A DNA stretch of 5,661 nucleotides, from positions 1 through 5,661 of the forward strand of contig SKYL01000212.1 of assembly GCA_007127935.1 (NCBI GenBank). The letters run 5' to 3'. Shown piece after piece: positions 1-5,075 of the stretch; position 1 is the stretch's first letter, and each line of letters begins with the position of its first letter. Source of the stretch: Halorhodospira sp. (lineage in GTDB: Bacteria > Pseudomonadota > Gammaproteobacteria > Nitrococcales > Halorhodospiraceae). A program made the position numbers and the translations under genes. A model generated the notes under the pieces. The model had not been told where the DNA came from. It made no database searches and saw nothing but the letters and a program-made list of their open reading frames with translations.

Positions 1-24
1 CAACACAGACTCCTTTCCGTCCAT
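1..24 (-). CDS. Possible 5' end of a divergently transcribed gene (edge-truncated)
   Basis: On the minus strand an ATG at 24-22 opens a frame reading MDGKESVL to the window edge. It is preceded by GGGAG and GAGGAG (about 9 and 2 nt before the ATG), which look like a ribosome-binding site. Another ATG at 40-38 in a different frame is also open to the edge, so neither choice is secure. Only eight codons are visible, so no product can be named. If real, the gene would be divergent from tex and share the region between 25 and 173 with it. Confidence 0.22.
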
Positions 25-137
25 GGCTCCTCACTCCCATCTCCCAATCCTTGGAGCGGGTTCCAGCATGCAACACCCTCGGCGCCATGCCAACCCTCGT
101 TTTCTCTTTTTCAGCACGTAGACGAAGCCCCAACCGG

Positions 138-143
138 TATACT
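138..143 (+). promoter_or_regulatory. Possible -10 element for tex
   Basis: TATACT matches the sigma-70 -10 consensus at five of six positions and lies 30 bp before the tex ATG, giving a predicted leader of about 25 nt. No convincing -35 hexamer is present at 16-18 bp spacing; a pyrimidine-rich tract lies at about 100-112. This is therefore only a weak promoter call. Confidence 0.25.
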
Positions 144-164
144 CCCCGCCTGCAAAAAAACGCC

Positions 165-168
165 GAGG
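165..168 (+). promoter_or_regulatory. Shine-Dalgarno deciding the tex start
   Basis: GAGG lies five bases before the ATG at 174. The frame stays open upstream to a TTG at 51, but those 41 codons do not resemble a Tex N-terminus. The protein from 174 starts MERIETRIAAELN, as Tex proteins typically do, so 174 is chosen as the start. Confidence 0.6.
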
Positions 169-173
169 CCCCC

Positions 174-2561
174 ATGGAGCGCATCGAGACCCGCATCGCC
201 GCCGAGCTCAACGTCAAAGAGAGCCAAGTCACGGCCGCCGTGGCCCTGCTGGACGGCGGCGCCACCGTGCCGTTCATCGCCCGCTACCGCAAAGAGGCCA
301 CCGGCGGCCTCGACGACGCCCAACTGCGCACCCTGGAAGACCGCCTCACCTATCTGCGGGAACTGGACGACCGCAAGGAAACCGTCCGCCGCGCCATCGA
401 CGAACAGGGCAAACTCACCGATGAGTTGTCCGAGGCGATCCGCGCCGCCGAGACCAAGACCCGGCTGGAGGACCTTTACCGCCCGTACCAGAAAAAGCGC
501 CGCACCAAGGCGCAGATCGCCCGTGAGGCCGGCCTGGAGCCCTTGGCCGACGCCTTGCTGGCCGACCCCACGCTGATCCCCGAGACCGCCGCGGCCCCCT
601 ACGTCACCGGCCCCGCCCCGGAAGGCTCCGAGACCCCCGGTGTCGCCGACGTGGAGGCCGCCCTGGACGGGGCGCGGCAGATCCTGATGGAGCGCTTCGC
701 CGAAGACGCCGACCTGGTAGAGGAGTTGCGCGAGTACGGATGGCGGCGAGGCTACCTGGCCAGCCGGGTCTTCGAGGGCAAGGAAGGGGTGGGCGCCCGT
801 TTCCGCGACTACTTCGACCACACCGAGCCGCTGCGCAAGGTTCCATCCCACCGCGCCCTGGCCATGTTCCGCGGCCAATCCGAAGACGTATTGCGTTTGG
901 AGTTGGCGTGGACCGACGCCGAGGCCCGGGGCGAGACCGACGACGGCCCCTCGCCGGGGGAGGCGGCCATCGCCCGTCGCTTCGGCCTCGCCAGCCGGGG
1001 CCGCCCCGCCGACCCCTGGCTGGCACGCACCGCCCGCCTCGCTTGGCGCGCCAAGCTCTCCCTCCATCTCGACTTGGCGCTGAAGCGCCGGCTCCGCGAG
1101 GACGCCGAGGAAGAAGCCATCCGGGTCTTCGGCGCCAACCTCCACGACTTGTTGCTGGCCGCCCCCGCAGGGCCCCGCCCCACCCTGGGCATCGACCCGG
1201 GGCTGCGCACCGGGTGCAAGGTAGCCGTTATCGACGCCACCGGCGCCGTGGCCACCACAGCCACCATCCACCCCTTCGCCTCGGGAGCAGGGCAACGGGA
1301 GCGTCGCCGGGAGGAGTCCATTGCCGCCCTGGCCGAACTGGCCCGCCGCCACGCCGTGGATTTAGTGGCCATCGGCAACGGCACCGCCTCCCGGGAGACC
1401 GACGCCCTGGTGGCCGAACTGATCCGCCGCCACCCGGAACTGCGGCTCCACAAGGTCCTGGTCTCCGAGGCCGGCGCCTCGGTCTACTCCGCCTCGGAAC
1501 ACGCCTCCCGCGAACTCCCGGACCTGGACGTCACCCTGCGCGGCGCCGTCTCCATCGCCCGGCGCCTGCAAGACCCACTGGCGGAACTGGTCAAGATCGA
1601 ACCGAAATCCATCGGCGTCGGCCAGTACCAACACGACGTCAACCAGACCCGTCTGGGCCACAAACTCGAAGCCATCGTGGAAGACTGCGTCAACGCCGTG
1701 GGGGTGGACGTGAACACGGCATCGGTCCCGCTGCTGGCCCGGGTCTCCGGCCTCGGCCCGACCTTGGCCGAGAACGTGGTGGCCTTCCGCCAGGAGCGGG
1801 GCGGCCTGCGCAGCCGCAAGGAGTTGCAGAAGGTGCCCCGCCTCGGTCCCAAGGCCTTCGAGCAAGCAGCCGGCTTCCTGCGCATCCCCAGCGGGAACGA
1901 CCCGCTGGACGCCTCGGCAGTCCACCCGGAGGCGTACCCCGTGGTGCAGCGCATCGCCGCCGACACCGGGCGCGAGATCGCCTCACTGATGGGCGACGAA
2001 CCGTTCCTGCGCACCCTCGACCCGTCCCGCTACACCGACGAGCGGTTCGGCAAACCCACCGTCCGCGACATCCTGGCCGAGCTGGCGAAGCCCGGTCGCG
2101 ATCCGCGCCCGGAGTTCCGCACCGCCGCGTTTCGCGACGGCGTCGAGGAGATCGGCGACCTGGAACCCGGCATGGTGCTGGAGGGAACAGTCACCAACGT
2201 CACCAACTTCGGCGCCTTCATCGATATCGGCGTCCACCAGGACGGCTTGGCCCATATCTCGGCGCTCTCCACCGAGTACGTCCGCAACCCCCGGGACGTG
2301 GTCCGCGCCGGCGATGTGGTGCGGGTCAAGGTCATGGAAGTGGACCTGCCGCGCAAACGGATCGCCCTCTCCATGCGGCTTGACGATGAGCCGGGAGCGC
2401 CGAGGGAGGACGCTCGTGGCGTGTCGGCCAAAGGCGAGAAAAAGAAGGCGGACATTCGGAACCGGAATGGCCGAAACCGCCGGGGCGAAAGGCAGGAAAG
2501 ACCGACCCCGGCCCCAACGCCGGCCACCGCGCTGGCCGAAGCATTTCGCAAGGCCAAGTGA
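174..2561 (+). CDS. tex: Tex family RNA-binding transcriptional accessory protein
   Basis: This 795-aa cytoplasmic protein matches Tex (YhgF in E. coli) over its full length; family members are usually about 770-790 aa. Tex is a nucleic-acid-binding factor linked to transcription and stress or virulence gene expression, with an incompletely defined biochemical role. The N-terminal helical region carries the hallmark FIARYRKE (34-41) and DLYRPYQKKR (100-109). A YqgF/RNase H-like domain begins near TLGIDPGLRTG (337-347). A helix-hairpin-helix region follows VDVNTAS (511-517), including VSGLGPTLAENVV and VPRLGPKAFEQAAGFLRI. An S1 RNA-binding domain starts near GMVLEGTVTNVTNFGAF (666 on) and ends around IALSM. 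The last 60 residues form a charged, Lys/Arg/Glu-rich, probably disordered tail, which may add RNA affinity (inference). The gene is monocistronic here and converges on the dodecin gene. Confidence 0.96.
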   Translation: MERIETRIAAELNVKESQVTAAVALLDGGATVPFIARYRKEATGGLDDAQLRTLEDRLTYLRELDDRKETVRRAIDEQGKLTDELSEAIRAAETKTRLEDLYRPYQKKRRTKAQIAREAGLEPLADALLADPTLIPETAAAPYVTGPAPEGSETPGVADVEAALDGARQILMERFAEDADLVEELREYGWRRGYLASRVFEGKEGVGARFRDYFDHTEPLRKVPSHRALAMFRGQSEDVLRLELAWTDAEARGETDDGPSPGEAAIARRFGLASRGRPADPWLARTARLAWRAKLSLHLDLALKRRLREDAEEEAIRVFGANLHDLLLAAPAGPRPTLGIDPGLRTGCKVAVIDATGAVATTATIHPFASGAGQRERRREESIAALAELARRHAVDLVAIGNGTASRETDALVAELIRRHPELRLHKVLVSEAGASVYSASEHASRELPDLDVTLRGAVSIARRLQDPLAELVKIEPKSIGVGQYQHDVNQTRLGHKLEAIVEDCVNAVGVDVNTASVPLLARVSGLGPTLAENVVAFRQERGGLRSRKELQKVPRLGPKAFEQAAGFLRIPSGNDPLDASAVHPEAYPVVQRIAADTGREIASLMGDEPFLRTLDPSRYTDERFGKPTVRDILAELAKPGRDPRPEFRTAAFRDGVEEIGDLEPGMVLEGTVTNVTNFGAFIDIGVHQDGLAHISALSTEYVRNPRDVVRAGDVVRVKVMEVDLPRKRIALSMRLDDEPGAPREDARGVSAKGEKKKADIRNRNGRNRRGERQERPTPAPTPATALAEAFRKAK

Positions 2562-2587
2562 CGTGTCGTGAAACCGGATTCGGGCCG

Positions 2588-2604
2588 AGGGGCGCGTTAC
2601 CCCT
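2588..2604. terminator. Weak hairpin between convergent tex and dodecin genes
   Basis: AGGGG (2588-2592) and CCCCT (2600-2604) can form a 5-bp stem with a 7-base loop. It lies in and next to the 35-bp gap between the two convergent stop codons and includes the dodecin stop. There is no clear T-tract on either side, so an intrinsic terminator is doubtful. It is recorded because it is the only hairpin candidate I found in the gap. Confidence 0.2.
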
Positions 2605-2806
2605 TCTCGTATTTGAAGGAGACGTCCACCTTCACCCGGTAGAATTCAATGCTGCCATCGTCCCGGAGCTTGAGATCGAACTCCCGCACCTCCGCCACGC
2701 GCATGTGGCGGATCGATTGGCGGGCCACCTCGATGGCGTACTTGGCCGCATCCTCCCACGAGGTGGGGCTGGTGCCGATGATCTCGACGATCTTGTAGGC
2801 GCTCAT
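2597..2806 (-). CDS. Dodecin family protein
   Basis: This is a 69-aa protein beginning MSAYKIVEIIGTSPTSWEDA and ending DVSFKYEKG, with the dodecin strand-helix-strand-strand pattern at the usual family length of about 65-75 aa. Dodecins form hollow dodecamers that, in characterised members, store or buffer riboflavin and FMN in the cytoplasm. The start at 2806 gives the typical N-terminus; GGAGAGCAGG lies 5-14 bases upstream as ribosome-binding site. Longer open frame upstream does not look like dodecin. In the archaeal Halobacterium protein a Trp in the motif NVVWAEV stacks on flavin; the aligned stretch here reads HMRVAEV, so that position is Val37 and no Trp replaces it nearby. The only Trp is W17 in the SW-ED helix. 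The fold is clear, but flavin binding is uncertain. The gene follows the quorum-sensing cluster on the same strand, separated by a repeat-bearing gap. Confidence 0.93.
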   Translation of the reverse strand: MSAYKIVEIIGTSPTSWEDAAKYAIEVARQSIRHMRVAEVREFDLKLRDDGSIEFYRVKVDVSFKYEKG

Positions 2807-2829
2807 GGAACCTGCTCTCCCAAGGCTGC

Positions 2830-2847
2830 ACTCTTTCGGGAAAGTGT
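2830..2847. promoter_or_regulatory. Imperfect palindrome upstream of dodecin
   Basis: The 18-bp stretch ACTCTTTCGGGAAAGTGT is an inverted repeat with one mismatched pair per arm (core CTTTC-GG-GAAAG). It lies 24-41 bp upstream of the dodecin ATG. On the minus strand it overlaps TACACT (2848-2843), a possible -10 hexamer without a good -35. This placement would suit a repressor operator. The call rests on symmetry and position only. Confidence 0.3.
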
Positions 2848-2882
2848 AGACGTTCCCCCGGCGCCCGCCTCCCGATGCAGTC

Positions 2883-3010
2883 TGGTGTGACACCCCTTCC
2901 AGCATCCGCCACCATCCTTCCCTGGACCCTCCCTGTCGCCGTCCTTGGAGGCCTTGGCCCCCACCTCCATCCGTGGCGCGCGACGGTCCCGAAAAAGGGG
3001 TGTCACACCA
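2883..3010. repeat. Perfect 16-bp inverted repeat pair, REP/BIME-like
   Basis: TGGTGTGACACCCCTT (2883-2898) is repeated as its exact reverse complement AAGGGGTGTCACACCA (2995-3010), with 96 bp between. Each arm contains its own 11-bp near-palindrome GGTGTGACACC with one central base. Short palindromes in facing pairs within an intergenic gap are the usual form of REP sequences grouped as BIMEs. A small MITE-like element with 16-bp ends is the alternative, but I see no flanking target-site duplication and no transposase. The 96-bp interior has no convincing gene. On the minus strand the arm at 3010-2995 runs on into five T residues (2996-2992), so it could help end transcription coming from the luxI operon. 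Confidence 0.75.
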
Positions 3011-3039
3011 CACTCCACCGCCCCTGGAGCGGCCTTTGC

Positions 3040-3480
3040 CTAGCGATACTCGTCGGAATCTCCCCGATGCACCGGCGCGCTGTAGATGAAGCTAACCGGC
3101 CGGCTCCCCAGGGCCGCGGCCAGAGACGGCTGCCGTGCGGGGCGGCTTTGGAGCTCCGCAGGGGCACAGCGCAGACGGCACCCACCGCCGGCGGATTGCT
3201 CCACCCCACAGACCGGGGCGTCTTGATCCATTTCCTCCCCATGACGCAGCGCGGAGTCGAGCCAGACCAACGTGGGGGAATCCCCGCCGCCGGTCATCAC
3301 CGCCTCCAGCAGGGCCTCCCCCGCTTCCGAGCGGGCCGCAAGCACGGCCTGGAACCGGTGCGGCACCGCCTTTAGGCGATCGACACCACGACCGATATCC
3401 ATCCAGTACTCGCCGGCGGCCCCGGTCAACTGTTCACCGATAACCGCCGCGATATAAGTGCGGCCCAGGACCAGGATCAT
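3040..3480 (-). CDS. Unrecognised 146-aa protein translationally coupled to luxI
   Basis: The product starts MILVLGRTYIAAVIGEQLTG and ends SFIYSAPVHRGDSDEYR; I do not recognise its family. The start at 3480 overlaps the luxI stop as ATGA, and a strong GGAGGG lies 7 bases upstream inside luxI, so translational coupling is likely. Codon third positions are mostly G or C throughout, supporting a real gene. The first 80 residues alternate predicted strands and helices: ILVLG, then a helix, EYWMDIG, FQAVLAA, a helix at EAGEALLEAVM, and TLVWLD. This suggests a small alpha/beta, Rossmann-like fold (inference). The middle, about 80-125, is less ordered and holds three cysteines (C91, C101, C105). There is no signal peptide or membrane segment. 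It is not obviously RsaL- or RsaM-like. A role in AHL signalling, as modulator or target, is inferred only from coupling with luxI. Confidence 0.8.
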   Translation of the reverse strand: MILVLGRTYIAAVIGEQLTGAAGEYWMDIGRGVDRLKAVPHRFQAVLAARSEAGEALLEAVMTGGGDSPTLVWLDSALRHGEEMDQDAPVCGVEQSAGGGCRLRCAPAELQSRPARQPSLAAALGSRPVSFIYSAPVHRGDSDEYR

Positions 3481-4097
3481 GCCGCTTCCCTCCGCCCCAG
3501 AGGCATCCGAGCACCGACCGCCGCACGCATCTCGTCGTTCACCGGCACCCAGCACGCCACCGAATTCACATGCCCGACACGCCGGGAGCGCCCTTCGCCG
3601 AAACGATGGAGCGGGATTCCGGAACGGCGAAGCAGACGCTCCAGGGCCACGCTGGTCACCGTGACGTAGGCGTCGATGCCGTGGTCATCGGCGTACTCGA
3701 TCACTTCTCGGATCATCTCCAGCGTGGTGTTCCCCACCAGTGCCGCCCGGTGATCTCCGGGGGCCGCCTGGGCCACCGCGAACCGGCTCAACTCCCAGAT
3801 CCGCGGGTCCCGCGGCGCCTCTTCGCCGTCCAACAACTCGGGAAAGGTGTCCCGCAGCATGTACCGCCCGGTGGTGGGCAACATCCGCCAGCAACCGACC
3901 ACGTCACCGTCGTCCCGCCGAGCCGCCATATAGACCGGATCGAGGCGGTCGTAACCGTCCACCTCACGCCCGGCCCGGGTGGTCACCCGCCAACCGAGGC
4001 GGCGGTGAAAGACCTCGAAGCGCAACCGGAACATCGCATCGAGAAGGCCCCGGTCCATACCGGGGTCCAGTGCCCGCCCCACTCGAATCTCCGCCAT
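3477..4097 (-). CDS. luxI: LuxI family acyl-homoserine-lactone synthase
   Basis: This 206-aa cytoplasmic enzyme should join S-adenosylmethionine and an acyl group from acyl-ACP (or acyl-CoA) to give an N-acyl-homoserine lactone signal. All the conserved LuxI residues are present: R26, F30 and W36 in RFEVFHRRLGW, D47 and D50 in VDGYD, R71 in CWRMLPTTG, F85 in DTFPELL, and E102 and R105 in ELSRFAV. The VTVTS segment (145-149) is also typical. Acyl chain length cannot be read from this. The start at 4097 is preferred because GGGGGA ends 6 bases upstream; an in-frame ATG at 4130 would add 11 residues but has little ribosome-binding site and would leave less leader. A lux box and -10 candidate lie just upstream. 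luxR precedes it on the same strand, and the 146-aa gene overlaps its stop. Confidence 0.96.
   Translation of the reverse strand: MAEIRVGRALDPGMDRGLLDAMFRLRFEVFHRRLGWRVTTRAGREVDGYDRLDPVYMAARRDDGDVVGCWRMLPTTGRYMLRDTFPELLDGEEAPRDPRIWELSRFAVAQAAPGDHRAALVGNTTLEMIREVIEYADDHGIDAYVTVTSVALERLLRRSGIPLHRFGEGRSRRVGHVNSVACWVPVNDEMRAAVGARMPLGRREAA
3488..3493 (-). promoter_or_regulatory. Strong Shine-Dalgarno for the 146-aa gene inside luxI
   Basis: GGAGGG on the minus strand lies 7 bases before the ATG at 3480, within the last codons of luxI. It picks out 3480 as the start over the longer open frame reaching 3555, and shows that the downstream gene has its own initiation site as well as the ATGA overlap. 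Confidence 0.7.
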
Positions 4098-4102
4098 GAA
4101 CC

Positions 4103-4128
4103 GTCCCCCCACAATGAACGTGGGGAAC
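4103..4128 (-). promoter_or_regulatory. Leader hairpin overlapping the luxI ribosome-binding site
   Basis: On the minus strand CCCCAC (4125-4120) pairs with GTGGGG (4112-4107) around a 7-base loop. Two G-U pairs can extend it to 4127/4105. The 3' arm is part of the G-rich Shine-Dalgarno of luxI, so the fold would mask that site. If transcription starts near 4122, as the -10 candidate predicts, the 5' arm would be largely missing, so the hairpin might form only in longer transcripts such as luxR read-through. Confidence 0.4.
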
Positions 4129-4134
4129 ATCTAA
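4129..4134 (-). promoter_or_regulatory. Possible -10 of the luxI promoter
   Basis: TTAGAT on the minus strand matches the -10 consensus at three of six positions. It is placed so that a start near 4122 puts the lux-box centre at about -44, close to the -42.5 typical of LuxR-activated promoters. The region at the -35 spacing (4157-4152, TACGAG) is poor, as expected for an activator-dependent promoter. The call depends mainly on this spacing. Confidence 0.35.
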
Positions 4135-4156
4135 TCGCGGGCCACAGGGGGCTCGT

Positions 4157-4176
4157 AACTGTCAGTTCTTGCAGGA
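4157..4176. promoter_or_regulatory. lux box (LuxR-AHL binding site) upstream of luxI
   Basis: AACTGTCAGTTCTTGCAGGA has the exact lux/las-box geometry CTG-N10-CAG within 20 bp. Read on the minus strand it is TCCTGCAAGAACTGACAGTT, with the characteristic CCTGC half-site. Its near edge is 59 bp from the luxI ATG. One half also forms a perfect 11-bp palindrome, AACTGTCAGTT (4157-4167). LuxR with bound AHL is expected to activate luxI from here, giving positive autoinduction. I found no second CTG-N10-CAG site in front of luxR or dodecin. Confidence 0.75.
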
Positions 4177-4210
4177 GACGAGGACTAACGATTCGTGTTA
4201 TGGAAGGGGG

Positions 4211-4990
4211 TCAACGTGAGAGGCGCGGCTGGATATAGCCGCAGGCCACGGCACGCGCCACCGCCTGGGCCCGGTTGGTCACGTTGAGCTTTTCGGTGAC
4301 GTTCTTCAGATGGAAGACCACCGTCCGCTCGCTGATGCCGAGGATGTTGCCGATCTCCCAGGCGGTCTTGCCTTCGGCGGTCCACAACAGGCACTCCCGC
4401 TCCCGCGTGGTCAACCCGTCGTAACGGATCGGCAGACATTCCTGATCGAAGACTGCCCGGGACGCCTCGTGCATATAGGTGGCCAGGAGTTGACCGATCG
4501 GCAGAACGCGCCGAATGGCTGCATCCATCTTGAAGTGGGGCTCGGTGGAAGCCAGGGACAACATGCCGAACTCACCACTCTTCCCATGAATGGGAAAACT
4601 GACTCCACTGCGCAACCCGTACTCTCCCGCCTCCCCCCAAAAACGCGCCTCTTTCTGCCGGCGGCGACCGGCGGCGGCCAAATCCCGCCAGACCACCGGC
4701 GTGGAGCGGGTGGCGCAGTGATGCACGGTGGGGTCCGCGGTCAGGTAGCCGGAGGCGTCGTAGTGCTCACGCCACTCGGCGGGATAGCCGCTGATGATGA
4801 CGATCCGGGGCCGGACCAGCGAGACGGGGAATTGCGCGCCGTAAATGAAGTGGTCGAAGCCCACCTCCCTGCACAGACGGCTGCAGACACGGTGGATGCC
4901 ATCCACATCCTCGGCGGCACGAACGGCCTCGATCATCTCAGCGCACACGGTGGCCGACGGATCGGAGCCAGAGTATCCCATGGTGGTCAT
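4211..4990 (-). CDS. luxR: LuxR family AHL-responsive transcriptional regulator
   Basis: This 259-aa protein has an N-terminal autoinducer-binding domain (about 20-165) and a C-terminal LuxR helix-turn-helix (about 193-250). Residues invariant in TraR/LuxR are all in register: W73, Y77, D86, P87, W101 and G129 in the pocket, and E197, L201 and G207 in the DNA-binding domain. This supports a true AHL receptor rather than a plant-signal-type variant or a solo with altered pocket. Recognition-helix residues lie within SERTVVFHLKNVTEKL (220-235). The ATG at 4990 is chosen because GAGG lies 8 bases upstream; a GTG at 5008 has AAAGG directly against it, too close to work well. The gene sits 113 bp upstream of luxI in tandem orientation, and likely acts at the lux box in that gap. 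Confidence 0.96.
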   Translation of the reverse strand: MTTMGYSGSDPSATVCAEMIEAVRAAEDVDGIHRVCSRLCREVGFDHFIYGAQFPVSLVRPRIVIISGYPAEWREHYDASGYLTADPTVHHCATRSTPVVWRDLAAAGRRRQKEARFWGEAGEYGLRSGVSFPIHGKSGEFGMLSLASTEPHFKMDAAIRRVLPIGQLLATYMHEASRAVFDQECLPIRYDGLTTRERECLLWTAEGKTAWEIGNILGISERTVVFHLKNVTEKLNVTNRAQAVARAVACGYIQPRLSR

Positions 4991-5046
4991 AAGGCCGCCC
5001 TCGTCCACCCTTTACATCTCACCGGCCGGAAGGCACAACGCCGTTC

Positions 5047-5075
5047 AAACTATTCCTTTACCGGGGAGCGGTCAA
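5047..5075 (-). promoter_or_regulatory. Possible sigma-70 promoter of luxR
   Basis: TTGACC (5075-5070), five of six to the -35 consensus, is followed after 17 bp by TAGTTT (5052-5047), three of six to -10. The predicted start near 5040 gives a 50-nt leader to the luxR ATG. The -35 overlaps the stop codon of the upstream hydrogenase protease gene. If used, luxR can be expressed independently of that gene. Confidence 0.45.

Noticed and set aside
25..120. Possible sigma-54 promoter on the minus strand (TTGGCA ... TTGCAT)
   Set aside because: The spacing between the GG and GC dinucleotides is 18 or 13 nt in the possible pairings, not the required 10.
111..1352. 413-codon open frame on the minus strand within tex
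   Set aside because: Its Gly/Ala-rich translation has no recognisable motif and lies opposite a clear Tex gene; long antisense frames are expected in GC-rich coding DNA.
740..2383. 547-codon plus-strand frame overlapping tex in another phase
   Set aside because: The product is an Arg/Pro/Gly-rich string typical of an out-of-phase reading of GC-rich codons, while Tex explains the same bases fully.
3013..3029. CTCCA/TGGAG hairpin just past the 146-aa gene as an intrinsic terminator
   Set aside because: The stem is only 5 bp and no T-tract follows directly; the nearby 16-bp repeat arm with five T is the better candidate.
2875..3375. 166-codon plus-strand frame across the inverted repeat and the 146-aa gene
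   Set aside because: It begins inside the repeat region, has no convincing ribosome-binding site or motif, and the opposite strand carries a gene with coherent codon use and luxI coupling.
4186..4200. TAACGATTCGTGTTA inverted repeat between luxR and the lux box
   Set aside because: The arms are only 4 bp and the inner ACGA-T-TCGT is out of register with them; it is too weak to call an operator or terminator.
3458..4238. Plus-strand frames antisense to luxI (3458-3664, 3570-4238, 3740-4099)
   Set aside because: They mirror the conserved luxI sequence and have no independent support.
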